This document shows, in pieces, positions 8,874 through 16,602 of a stretch of 39,977 nt of DNA. Numbering within the stretch: position 1 is the first letter of the stretch; every line of letters begins with the position of its first letter. The DNA is from Nonomuraea antri (lineage in GTDB: Bacteria > Actinomycetota > Actinomycetes > Streptosporangiales > Streptosporangiaceae): contig NZ_JABCPZ010000088.1 of NCBI RefSeq assembly GCF_013283785.1, forward strand, positions 1 to 39,977. Reading direction: 5' to 3'. The notes below the pieces were generated by a model. That model did not search any database. It had not been told where the DNA came from and was given only the letters and a program-made list of their open reading frames with translations. Made by a program: the position numbers and the translations under genes.

Positions 8874-9514
8874 GCGTCGTCCCGCAGCCAGCCCTGCTCC
8901 TGCGCGCGGACGATGGCCTGGATGCGGGACCGCACCCCCATCTCCTTGTAGAGGATCTGCAGCATCCGGAACATCGCCCGTTCCGAGTAGCCGACCTGGT
9001 CGGCGAGCCGGGCCACGGTCGAGCCCGCCGCCAGCTCGCGCAGCCAGGTGAGCTGCTCCCGCGTGAGCGCGTGCGCCGTGGAACGCGCCGCGAAGGCCCG
9101 CGCGGAGGCCGCCGCCCCCGTTGCCCCCGCCGCCAGTTCGGCGGCCACGGACGCCGGCATGACGGCCTGCCCATCGAGCGTCGCCGCCACCGCGCGCCGC
9201 AGCGCCTCCTCGCTCACGCCGCGCAGGAGCACCGAGCGGGCTCCCGCCCCCAGCGCCCGCAGGCCGAGCACCGCCGACTCCTCGCCGATCAGGGCGATCA
9301 CCAGGTGCGTCCTGGACGTGTCACGCAGCTTCTCCAGCAGCCGCCAGTCCTGCTCGGACTCCAGGGTCAGCAGCACCACGTCTTGCCGGCCGTCGCTCAT
9401 CCAGGCCAGGACGTCGTCGGGGACCTCGACCTCGTACCCAACGGAGGACAGGGTGGTCATGACCCCCTGCTGGAAGAGTGGCAGGGGGTCGACGACAGCA
9501 ACGCGCACGGTCAC
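8813..9514 (-). CDS. LuxR-type regulator with degenerate receiver (pseudo-receiver)
   Basis: A 233-aa NarL-like regulator. I prefer GTG 9514 because translation then begins directly at the receiver's first strand (VTVRVAVVDPLPLFQQG) and GAAGGGA lies about 13 nt upstream; ATG 9565 would add 17 unlikely residues. The C-terminal LuxR-like HTH is LTREQLTWLRELAAGSTVA, then RLADQVGYSERAMFRMLQIL. The receiver keeps the fold but not the chemistry. The phospho-acceptor position has Thr (DVVLLTLES), only one N-terminal Asp remains, and the conserved Lys is Arg (SVLLRGVS). It probably works without phosphorylation, as in atypical actinobacterial regulators. It is divergent from the 79-aa protein gene and convergent with the ATPase gene. 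Confidence 0.85.
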   Translation of the reverse strand: MTVRVAVVDPLPLFQQGVMTTLSSVGYEVEVPDDVLAWMSDGRQDVVLLTLESEQDWRLLEKLRDTSRTHLVIALIGEESAVLGLRALGAGARSVLLRGVSEEALRRAVAATLDGQAVMPASVAAELAAGATGAAASARAFAARSTAHALTREQLTWLRELAAGSTVARLADQVGYSERAMFRMLQILYKEMGVRSRIQAIVRAQEQGWLRDDAQGPNSSNASSTERSRPGRH

Positions 9515-9743
9515 CGGCGACCGAGGATCCCTTCTCGTGAGGCCACGGCGGCCCGCCGACGGCACGGCAGGCGCGGGCAGCCTGGCGAAGTCGGGCTCCA
9601 GCTTTCCAGGAGCACGCCGTCCATCGCGAACATCCGGTCAGTTTCCTGCCCATGGTCGTCAGGTTTCGCCTGGGTTCTGTCGTGGACCTGCAACCGCTGC
9701 TGTCCCTAGCGTCGGTAGGTCCAACGACAAGCGGGGAGGCCGA

Positions 9744-9983
9744 ATGGTCCTTGACGACGAAAACGATTCCGGGATCTTCCATTCCACCCGGTACACCGAC
9801 CAGGAGCACACCCACTCGGATGCGCTGCCCTCACTCTCGTGGGATGTCCGCCAAGCCATCGCCACTCTCGCCAGGCAGAACCGGGGGTGGGGACCCAAGC
9901 GCATCCTCAAGGAGCTCCAGCTCCAGAATGTGAACCTGGACATGGTCAAGGCAGTGCTCGCGGATCTGAAGCTCCACCGTTAG
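9744..9983 (+). CDS. Small 79-aa protein with HTH-like C-terminus
   Basis: ATG 9744 is preceded by GGGGAGG at good spacing. The N-terminal 30 residues are acidic and polar (MVLDDENDSGIFHS). The remainder is helical, SWDVRQAIATLARQNRGWG then PKRILKELQLQNVNLDMVKA, resembling the winged or HTH segments found in small regulators and at transposase N-termini (WGPKRI-like), but there is no catalytic domain. It is transcribed divergently from the pseudo-receiver regulator, with about 230 bp between starts. A small DNA-binding cofactor is possible. I do not recognise a family. Confidence 0.7.
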   Translation: MVLDDENDSGIFHSTRYTDQEHTHSDALPSLSWDVRQAIATLARQNRGWGPKRILKELQLQNVNLDMVKAVLADLKLHR

Positions 9984-10088
9984 AGGGGTGATCGACGTCA
10001 ACGGTCCGTAGGACGGGCGCTCTGTCCTGTTCGGGGGACGGGACCCCTCAGCACCCGGCGACCCATCGCTCCGGGACGCCGCGCGGGA

Positions 10089-10769
10089 TCACCAATGGTG
10101 CCCATCAGGATCTTCACGACGCCGCCTCAGGGCCTCATGCGTGGCACGCGGCATGGAATGGTCGTCGCCCGTGAAAATCAGGACCGTGCCGATCACCACC
10201 GTCACGCCCGCCGTGAGCATCATCGGCCCCGCCTCCGGCCGTCCGTCGAGGTAGTAGATGAACCCCGCCACGACAAGAAACATCGGGCTCAACGTGGAAA
10301 TCAACGTGAAATGCTCGTGCAGTGCGGCGACCCACCGCGAATAGAGCAGCCCTCGCCGTACGAGACCGCGCCGAATCCCTCGCACCTGCCGGCGCACCAG
10401 GGACGACTCCATGATCTGGTACAAGTCCAGTGGGCCGGTTTCGACGCGTTCGGCCAGGACCTGTGCCACCGCTCGGGCCAGCGGGTGGAGCTCAATCCCA
10501 GGTGGCGGAGCATCCGGCTTGCTCGAATACCACTCGCCATCCTTTTGGATCAGGCCCAGTTGCTGGAGTTGAATCAGCGCACCGGAGACCACCCACCGCT
10601 GCTTGTCCTGGTTGTCGAGGTACAGGTACTCGTAGTCGTCCAGCTGTGGTCCGTCCGGCGGCTGTAATCGCTTCGCCCACCAGATGGCGGCGATTCGCTG
10701 GACGAACGCGGCGATCGTGATCACGAAGCAGATCATCGTGATCAGGTGGAGCAACCTCGCGTCGTCCAC
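10089..10769 (-). CDS. TIGR04222-like membrane protein
   Basis: A 226-aa protein starting at GTG 10769 behind GGAG (6-nt spacer). An N-terminal transmembrane helix (about 7–27) precedes the motif LDDYEYLYLDNQDKQRWVV and SGALIQLQQLGLI, which resembles the actinobacterial TIGR04222 domain (LxxYELAYLxGGxxR with a helical bundle). Two more hydrophobic helices follow (about 151–170 and 178–198). Homologues are membrane proteins of unknown function, often variable in copy number. The neighbouring methyltransferase gene is divergent. Confidence 0.72.
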   Translation of the reverse strand: MDDARLLHLITMICFVITIAAFVQRIAAIWWAKRLQPPDGPQLDDYEYLYLDNQDKQRWVVSGALIQLQQLGLIQKDGEWYSSKPDAPPPGIELHPLARAVAQVLAERVETGPLDLYQIMESSLVRRQVRGIRRGLVRRGLLYSRWVAALHEHFTLISTLSPMFLVVAGFIYYLDGRPEAGPMMLTAGVTVVIGTVLIFTGDDHSMPRATHEALRRRREDPDGHHW

Positions 10770-10998
10770 TCACGTCTCCGTCCCGTACGCCATGCCAGCC
10801 ATTCTGCGGCAAATCCGGCGTCAAGCTCCTCCAGGCGGTTCTGGCGACACGGCGCTGAGTCGATCATCTTGGAGCTCCAATTACTTAGGGTGTGATCACG
10901 TCACTCTTCGTGGTCATCGTCGCTGGTCAGGAGGATCATGGCTGCTCACGCACGTCCCATCACGGCGCGGACGACGGAGCGAACGAACAGGAGAAGCG

Positions 10999-11904
10999 AT
11001 GAAATCCATCAGTGAGACGGCGCGCTGGGTCGCCTGGGCGCGGGCCGAGGAATCCCTCAGACCGGCGGGCCTCTTCGTCGACGAGCTGGCGGTGGAGGTC
11101 CACCGCAGGTTCCCCGCCGACCAGCCCCTGCCGAGCAAGGCACGCGCCCGGTTCGTGATCAGGACGCGATTCTTCGACGACTACCTGACGGCGCTGGCCC
11201 GGGCGGGTGTGGCCCAGGTGGTGCTGCTGGCCGCGGGCCTGGACGCCAGGGCCTTCCGCCTGGACTGGCCCGCCGGCACCCGGCTGTTCGAGGTGGACCT
11301 GCCGGGGCTGTTCGAGGAGAAGGAAAAGATCGTCGGAGCGGTGGGAGCCCGGCCCCGATGCGCACGCGTCGTCGTGCCCGCCGATCTGACGGATGCCGCC
11401 TGGACCAGCGAACTGGCCGCCGCCGGATTCGACCCGGGCGTGCCGACGGCCTGGCTGGCCGAAGGCCTGTTCTTCTACCTGACCGAGCACCAGGCTGATC
11501 AGGTGCTGTCCGGCATCGGCCGCTCGTCGGCGGCGGGCAGCGCGCTCGGCCTCGACCACGTCGGGACGCCGGTGCTCGCCGACGCGCAGTCCCGGCGGTG
11601 GCTGGCCTCGATGGACGAGCGCGACCGCGGCTGGCACTCGGCGGTGGACCGGCCGGAGCACTGGCTGGCCGGCTACGGCTGGCAGGCGGACGTACGCCGA
11701 TCCACCGACGCGGACCTCGCGCACGGCTGCGCACTCGCCGAGGTCCGCCCGCCTGGCGAACCGACGAGACGGCACTGGCTGATCACCGCACGCCTGCGGG
11801 AACCCGCCTCCCCGCCAGACCGCACGGCGGCGGCAGCGGACGCGGGCCCGGCGGCGGCCGCGGGTCCGGCGGGAAACGGACGGGAGAGCACGTCATGCGG
11901 GTGA
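10999..11904 (+). CDS. SAM-dependent methyltransferase, LCM/TIGR00027-like
   Basis: A 301-aa class I methyltransferase. ATG 10999 follows CAGGAGAAGCG. The N-terminal MKSISETARWVAWARAEES, the helix RTRFFDDYL and the SAM-binding VVLLAAGLDARAFRLDWP with FEVDLP are typical of the leucine carboxyl methyltransferase/PPM2 superfamily (TIGR00027), common in actinobacteria; substrates are mostly unknown. The motif WLAEGLFFYL is the usual post-II element. The C-terminal 25 residues are an Ala/Gly/Pro-rich tail. The gene overlaps the glycosyltransferase start by 10 bp, so the two are co-translated and may modify the same small molecule. Confidence 0.88.
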   Translation: MKSISETARWVAWARAEESLRPAGLFVDELAVEVHRRFPADQPLPSKARARFVIRTRFFDDYLTALARAGVAQVVLLAAGLDARAFRLDWPAGTRLFEVDLPGLFEEKEKIVGAVGARPRCARVVVPADLTDAAWTSELAAAGFDPGVPTAWLAEGLFFYLTEHQADQVLSGIGRSSAAGSALGLDHVGTPVLADAQSRRWLASMDERDRGWHSAVDRPEHWLAGYGWQADVRRSTDADLAHGCALAEVRPPGEPTRRHWLITARLREPASPPDRTAAAADAGPAAAAGPAGNGRESTSCG

Positions 11905-13076
11905 TGTTCACGGCGGCCTGGGCGAGATCCGACCTGCGCACGATGCTGCTCATGGCATCGACGGTGGCCGCGGCCGGGCACGACGTCCTGGTCGCGATGC
12001 CGCCGCGGTTCGCCGCCTCGGTCGCGATCGAGGGTCTGCAGGTGTCGGCGGCCACGACCGACCCCGTCGAGCACTTCCGCCGCTATCATCTCGACGGCGG
12101 CCCGGCCGCCCATCACTGGTCCGTCGTCTTCACCGGCAGGGCCGTCATGGACAACTTCCACGCGCTGCTGCCCGTCGCCGGCCGTTTCCGTCCGGAGGTG
12201 ATCGTGCGCGACGGCAGCGACTTCGCCTCCTGCCTGCTGGCGGAGTCCTTCGGGGCGCGGCAGGTCGTGGCCCCGACCGGCGTCAGCAACCGGCTGGACC
12301 CGGCCACCCTGCTGGACACGCTCAACGGCCATCGCAGGCGGCTCGGGTTGCGCCTGGCCGACGATCCGTACGACGTCTTCGGCTCCGACCTCATCGACCT
12401 CATGCCGCAGGACTACTCCTTCGCCGCCTACCCCGCCAAGCGGATGCTCCGATACCGGCAACCGGTGATCTCGGACCCCGCCGATCCCTGCCTCGCCCGG
12501 TGGCGGCCGTACCTGTCCACCGGCCGTCCCCTGGTGATGGCCGCTCTGGGCACGGTCCTGCCCGACATGACGCGGATGCGGCGCGAGGATGCGCACATGC
12601 CGGAGGAGATGGCGGCCAGGTACGACGCCCGGGCCCTGCTCCAGGACATCGTCGTCGCGCTGGCCGGGCTCGACTGCACCGCGCTGGTGGCGACCGGTGG
12701 CGTCCCCGTCACGCCGCCGGCCGGCGCCGACGTCCACGTGGTCGAGCACTTTCCGCAACCCGAGCTGCTGCCGCACGCCCGTCTGTTCCTCACCCACGGC
12801 GGCTACAACAGCATCAGGGAGGCCGTGCTGGCGGGCGTGCCCATGGTGGTCATCCCGCGCTTCGGCGACCAGCCGGCCAACGCCGAACGCGTCCAGCGCC
12901 TCGGCCTCGGCGCGAACGTGTCCCGCCCGGACGCGGCCGCCATCGCGGCGGTGTCCCGGCGGCTCCTGCGGGACGAGGAGACCCTCGGCCGAGCACGCGC
13001 CGCGCGACAGGCGATGCGCGGCCTGCCCCCGCTGGAGGCGTTCCCCGGCGACCTGGAGCGGTCGGCGGGGCGGTAG
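11895..13076 (+). CDS. GT1-family glycosyltransferase (antibiotic-type GT-B)
   Basis: A 393-aa GT-B enzyme; ATG 11895 lies inside the end of the methyltransferase gene. The C-terminal nucleotide-sugar binding signature is clear: FPQPELLPHARLFLTHGGYN, with H301 in THGGYN, then GVPMVVIPRFGDQPANAERV. The N-terminal acceptor domain resembles macrolide/aglycone glycosyltransferases of the EryCIII/DesVII kind. However, in an ungapped comparison (WARSDLRTMLLMA versus SHxFxLVPLA) the usual catalytic His is D13. It probably transfers an activated sugar to a hydrophobic acceptor. Neither a polyketide synthase nor deoxysugar genes are present in the window, so the acceptor is unknown. Confidence 0.87.
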   Translation: MRVMFTAAWARSDLRTMLLMASTVAAAGHDVLVAMPPRFAASVAIEGLQVSAATTDPVEHFRRYHLDGGPAAHHWSVVFTGRAVMDNFHALLPVAGRFRPEVIVRDGSDFASCLLAESFGARQVVAPTGVSNRLDPATLLDTLNGHRRRLGLRLADDPYDVFGSDLIDLMPQDYSFAAYPAKRMLRYRQPVISDPADPCLARWRPYLSTGRPLVMAALGTVLPDMTRMRREDAHMPEEMAARYDARALLQDIVVALAGLDCTALVATGGVPVTPPAGADVHVVEHFPQPELLPHARLFLTHGGYNSIREAVLAGVPMVVIPRFGDQPANAERVQRLGLGANVSRPDAAAIAAVSRRLLRDEETLGRARAARQAMRGLPPLEAFPGDLERSAGR

Positions 13077-13093
13077 CCGGAGCGGCCGGCACC

Positions 13094-13166
13094 CGGCGAC
13101 GCGGCCTCCGCCCGCCGGTCAGGAGGCGTCCGGCGACGCGGCCTCCGCCGCCGGTCAGGAGGCGTC
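13094..13166. repeat. Direct tandem duplication (37 + 36 bp) at the sulfotransferase 3' end
   Basis: Copies at 13094–13130 and 13131–13166 differ by a single C. Each begins CGGCGACGCGGCCTCCGCC and ends with CAGGAGGCGTC. The second copy contains the stop codon and last codons (PDAS) of the minus-strand sulfotransferase, so the duplication sits exactly over the gene's end. Confidence 0.9.
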
Positions 13167-13850
13167 AGGTCGCATCGCCGGTTGCCGGCCGATCTGCTCC
13201 TGCAGCTGCTGCTCGATCGTCTCCCGGTAGTGGCCGCCCTCGTTCAGATGCGGATAGGGCTGCGCGGGTACGGCCACCCCCAAGAACGAGCAGAGCGGCT
13301 CCCAGGTCATGCCCGGCCGCACGATCAGCAGGCGCGAGGGATCCACCGCGGCCCGCACGGCGGCGTTGTGCTCGTCGTAGACGCGGATCGCGTGGTCACG
13401 GTCGGCGAAGCGGCCCGCGAAGAACCGGTCCCAGACCAGCTCTCTCATGAAGGCCCCCACCTCGGCCATCCCGGGCACCACCCGCGCCGCCTCGGTCACC
13501 CACGCGTTGCGATTCTCCGAGCCGTAGACCCGGAAGATCGTTTCGGTCATGCTGTCGTACCACTGCCGCGGGTCGCGGACAGTCAGGATCACCTTCGCGT
13601 CGGGGAAGGCGGCCACCAGCTCCCGCCAGAACGCCGCCGACGGCCAGTCCACCGTGGCGTCGTACCCGGTGAACAACCGCCGCCACAGCTCGGGCGAGCC
13701 CTGTGCCGCCGCCGCGCGCCACAGGGGCAGGCGGTCGGCGCACTCGCGCATGTGCCGTCCGTGAAAACATGGCGCGAACCCCAGCCGCTCCAACGCCGCC
13801 TGCAGCGACGAGGTGCCGGTGCGCCCCAGCCCCGCCCCGATGACCCTCAC
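13155..13850 (-). CDS. Sulfotransferase family protein (Sulfotransfer_4-like)
   Basis: A 231-aa protein beginning with GAGLGRTGTSSLQAALERLG, the 5'-phosphosulfate loop typical of PAPS-dependent sulfotransferases, followed by the 3'-phosphate strand AKVILTVRDPRQWYDS. The length and the FHGRHM and DWPSAAFW motifs suit the Sulfotransfer_4 subfamily seen in fungi and actinobacteria. The predicted role is transfer of sulfate from PAPS to an alcohol or amine acceptor in the cytoplasm; the acceptor is unknown. It starts at GTG 13850, sharing GTGA with the end of an 11-codon upstream frame. It is convergent with the methyltransferase–glycosyltransferase pair, so all three might tailor one metabolite (inference). 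Confidence 0.87.
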   Translation of the reverse strand: MRVIGAGLGRTGTSSLQAALERLGFAPCFHGRHMRECADRLPLWRAAAAQGSPELWRRLFTGYDATVDWPSAAFWRELVAAFPDAKVILTVRDPRQWYDSMTETIFRVYGSENRNAWVTEAARVVPGMAEVGAFMRELVWDRFFAGRFADRDHAIRVYDEHNAAVRAAVDPSRLLIVRPGMTWEPLCSFLGVAVPAQPYPHLNEGGHYRETIEQQLQEQIGRQPAMRPDAS

Positions 13851-13882
13851 GGTTCCGCGCCTACCGCGTGATCGTGTTCCAT
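13847..13882 (-). CDS. Possible 11-aa leader peptide coupled to the sulfotransferase
   Basis: An ATG at 13882 follows the purine-rich AGAGGAAGAGGC and reads MEHDHAVGAEP before a TGA that overlaps the sulfotransferase GTG (GTGA). The stronger ribosome binding sequence belongs to this mini-ORF rather than to the gene. It may be a coupled leader, or may only show that the gene is translated by re-initiation. No amino-acid attenuation pattern is visible. Confidence 0.4.
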   Translation of the reverse strand: MEHDHAVGAEP

Positions 13883-14053
13883 GCCTCTTCCTCTACCCAG
13901 CTCGGCGGAGTTTCAGCAGGTGAACGGCATCGTGGTGGGCGCTCGTCCTCGTCGCGGTCGCGGGCGGGCCGGAATTCGGTGGCTCTCCGCCGGGGCCGCT
14001 GCGAAACTGATCATCCTGAGCAAGCAGGTCCCCCGAGTCATTGAGGAGTGACC

Positions 14054-14941
14054 GTGTTCCCCTCCCGGCTGGAGCGCAAGCATCCCTTCCGCCAGTGGAA
14101 GACCTGGACCATGCCCGGCGGGCTGACGCTCACCGGATACTCGCGGGCCAACGACAAGACGTTCTTCCACGTGCCCGAGCTGAAACTGGCCCTGGACGCC
14201 GGGCTCGTGGAAGGCCGGCAGGTCGACACGGTCCTGCTCACGCACACCCACCTCGATCACTCCAAGGACCTCGACTTTCTGGCGACCCGCCCCACCGGGG
14301 TGGACATCTACGCGCCCGCGCCGGCGGCCGGCCACGTGCGCGACTACCTGCGCGCCACGACCGCGCTGAACCAGGCCGCCGCCTTCGACCCGGCCCAGGC
14401 CGAAGGCGTGCGAGTGCACGGGGTACGTCCGGAGGAGGAGTTCGCCATCGGCAAGGGCGGGTCGCATACCGTGCGCGTGCTCGCCACGGAACACAAGGTG
14501 CCCAGCGTCGGCTATGGCGTCGCGGAGAACCGGCGGACGCTGGCCCCCGAGTACGCCTCGCTCAAACAGACGCTGAGCCCGGCGGAGTTCGGGCGGCTGC
14601 TCGCCCGCGAACGGGCGGACGGCCGCGAGGTGGAGCGTCCGGTCCGGCGGCCGCTGTTCGCCTATCTGGGCGACACCCACGCCGACGCGCTGCCCCGCAC
14701 GCCGTGGCTGACCGACTACCCGGTGATCATCACCGAGTGCACCTACCTGGACGACGCGGAGCTGGACCGGGCCAGGCGCGTGGGTCACACGGTGTGGAGC
14801 GAGCTGCGGCCGTTCGTGACGGCGCATCCGGACAACCTGTTCGTGCTGACCCACTTCAGCCTGCGCCACTCGGAGCAGGACGTGGTCGCGTTCTTCGAGA
14901 AGGAGGACCTGGCCAACGTCCTGGTGTGGGCGGTCGGGTGA
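14054..14941 (+). CDS. RNase Z-like MBL-fold metallo-hydrolase
   Basis: A 295-aa metallo-beta-lactamase-fold enzyme. GTG 14054 is preferred because GAGGA lies six bases upstream; an in-frame GTG at 14048 would be too close to it. The zinc motif HTHLDH is complete (H64, H66, D68, H69), followed by ATEHKVPSVGYG, GDTHAD, the RNase Z-type ECTYL and THFSLRHS, giving the remaining ligands. ECTYL and the overall length resemble short tRNase Z relatives. The long exosite arm of true tRNase Z is not evident, so a hydrolase of another phosphodiester or a lactone is also possible. It is divergent from the sulfotransferase gene. Confidence 0.85.
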   Translation: MFPSRLERKHPFRQWKTWTMPGGLTLTGYSRANDKTFFHVPELKLALDAGLVEGRQVDTVLLTHTHLDHSKDLDFLATRPTGVDIYAPAPAAGHVRDYLRATTALNQAAAFDPAQAEGVRVHGVRPEEEFAIGKGGSHTVRVLATEHKVPSVGYGVAENRRTLAPEYASLKQTLSPAEFGRLLARERADGREVERPVRRPLFAYLGDTHADALPRTPWLTDYPVIITECTYLDDAELDRARRVGHTVWSELRPFVTAHPDNLFVLTHFSLRHSEQDVVAFFEKEDLANVLVWAVG

Positions 14942-14957
14942 GAACCTTCGCGGCGCG

Positions 14958-15413
14958 CTACTTGTAGTACTGCACCCAGTACTCGACGGTGTGCTTCTTG
15001 TCGAGCTTGAAGCCCGCGTAGTACGTCCCGTGGCCGGCGTTGTGGATGCGGACGATGCCGTATTGGCCGTTGCAGGACCACGTGCCGGACTTCGCCAGCG
15101 CCGAGCCCTGGCCGAAGCGGCGGTTGTACATGAGGTAGACCTTGATCTTCGAGTCGTTGCCCCAGCAGCGGGCCTTGACCTGCATCACCCGGACGCCGGA
15201 GAGCCGCTTCCAGTCCGTGGTCGTGAAGTACCCCTTGCGCGGGCCGATCGCCTCGTGCCGCTGGGTGTACCACTTGGCCATGGCCGTGGGGGCCGCGACC
15301 GTGCCGTGGGCGGCCGGCGCCGCGGCGGCCGCGACGGCCGGGGCGGGGGACGCGGTCGTCGCCAGGGCCAGACCGGCGGTGGCGAGGGCGAGGGAGATGT
15401 TCGCGATACGCAT
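14958..15413 (-). CDS. Small secreted protein of unknown function
   Basis: A 151-aa exported protein starting at ATG 15413 behind GGCAGGAAC. A signal peptide (MRIANISLALATAGLALATT, Ala-rich to about residue 40) is followed by a roughly 100-residue mature domain. That domain is rich in Tyr, Lys and Trp and contains two Cys (ARCWGNDSKIK and TWSCNGQYG), probably one disulfide. It is basic and beta-rich in appearance. No enzyme motif is seen and I do not recognise a family. It lies on the minus strand, converging on the metallo-hydrolase 16 bp away. Confidence 0.78.
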   Translation of the reverse strand: MRIANISLALATAGLALATTASPAPAVAAAAAPAAHGTVAAPTAMAKWYTQRHEAIGPRKGYFTTTDWKRLSGVRVMQVKARCWGNDSKIKVYLMYNRRFGQGSALAKSGTWSCNGQYGIVRIHNAGHGTYYAGFKLDKKHTVEYWVQYYK

Positions 15414-15545
15414 GTGTTCCTGCCTTTCGGAAGAGCCGGTGTCCATTGACGAGGAGAAGGTACGGCGGCGAAGGTTGAAGATCTGTTGAGTCCGTGTTGA
15501 AGGCGCTCCGGACGAGCCGTCCCTGTTCCGCGTGGCCCCGGGAGG

Positions 15546-16550
15546 TCAGGCCGGTCCCGCACCTGTTCCCGGGCCGAACCGGTGCCGGTATTCCACCGGG
15601 GTGAGCCCGATCTTGCGGCGCATCAGCGCACGCAGGTTGGCGGTGGTGCCCAGCCCGCTGTGCCGGGCGACCAGCTCGAACCGCGCCTCGCCCCGCTCGA
15701 TCAGCCGGCACGCCAGGGCGAGTCGTTCCCCGGTGAGCCAGGCCAGCGGCGTGGTGCCCAGCTGCGCCTGGAAGCGGCGGTGCAGGGTGGCCGCGCTGAC
15801 CGAGGCGCGCGCCGCGAGGTCGGTGACCGTGAGCGGGGCGTCCAGGTGCTCCTGAGCCCAGGCGAGGACGGGCGCCAGGGATTCGTCGGGCACCTCGGGC
15901 ACCGGCCGCTCCACGAACTGGCGTTGCCCGCCGTCGCGGTGGGCGGCGAAGACGAGCCGCCGGCTCACCGAGTTGGCGACCTCCGCCCCGTGATCGCGGC
16001 GGACGATGTGCAGGCCGAGGTCGAGCGCGGCGGTGCTGCCCGCGGCCGTGAGGATGTCGCCGTCGTCCACGAACAACACGTCCGTCTCGAGCCGGACGGA
16101 AGGGAAACGAGCCCGGAAGGAGTCCGCCCACTGCCAGTGCGCGGTGGCCCGGCGTCCGTCGAGCACCCCGGCCTCGGCCAGGGTGAAGGCGCCGCTGCAG
16201 AAGCCGACCAGGCGGGCGCCGCGCGCGTGCGCGCGCCTGATGGCGTCGAGCACGGCGGCCCTTCTGGGCACCTCGACGTCCGGACGGTTCGGGACGATCA
16301 ACGTATCCGCCGACTCGGCCGCCTCCAGGCCGGCGACGCCGGTGACGGTGAAGAACCCGTCCCTCATGAGCGTGCGCGGCCGGGGGGAGCACAGGCGGAA
16401 GTCGTAGAGATCGCGCCCGAGCTCGGGCCGCCGCAGGCCGAAGACCTCGGTCGCGCAGCCCAGCTCGAACGGGTTGGAGTTCTCGTCCACGATCACGACG
16501 ACCCGGTGCGGGGCCGAGGTACGGGCAGCGTGCGAGGATTCTTGCGCCAT
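15546..16550 (-). CDS. GlxA-family AraC-type regulator with DJ-1/PfpI domain
   Basis: A 334-aa regulator. Residues about 15–185 form a class-I glutamine-amidotransferase-like (DJ-1/PfpI) domain with the nucleophile elbow GFCSGAFTLAEAG, followed by the AraC double HTH (about 225–325: LTVTDLAARASVSAATLHRR, then ARHSGLGTTANLRALMRR). GlxA-like regulators usually control nearby catabolic or detoxification genes in response to amine or aldehyde-type ligands. It is divergent from the cupin gene with only 52 bp between starts, and a perfect palindrome abuts its start codon, so autoregulation and control of the cupin are likely. Confidence 0.92.
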   Translation of the reverse strand: MAQESSHAARTSAPHRVVVIVDENSNPFELGCATEVFGLRRPELGRDLYDFRLCSPRPRTLMRDGFFTVTGVAGLEAAESADTLIVPNRPDVEVPRRAAVLDAIRRAHARGARLVGFCSGAFTLAEAGVLDGRRATAHWQWADSFRARFPSVRLETDVLFVDDGDILTAAGSTAALDLGLHIVRRDHGAEVANSVSRRLVFAAHRDGGQRQFVERPVPEVPDESLAPVLAWAQEHLDAPLTVTDLAARASVSAATLHRRFQAQLGTTPLAWLTGERLALACRLIERGEARFELVARHSGLGTTANLRALMRRKIGLTPVEYRHRFGPGTGAGPA

Positions 16551-16566
16551 GTGCTATTTCTAGCAC
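16551..16566. promoter_or_regulatory. Palindrome GTGCTA-N4-TAGCAC next to the GlxA-like start codon
   Basis: Perfect 6-bp arms (16551–16556 and 16561–16566) separated by TTTC lie directly against the ATG of the GlxA-like gene and 37 bp from the divergent cupin start. The position is ideal for an operator or a steric block of translation initiation. Confidence 0.6.
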
Positions 16567-16602
16567 TCACGCCGAGTGCGGCCGGTGGGCCAGGATCTAC
16601 GC

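Noticed and set aside
9744..9983. Transposase fragment
   Set aside because: The WGPKRI segment resembles transposase HTH regions, but the gene has its own ribosome binding site, start and stop and no neighbouring IS features.
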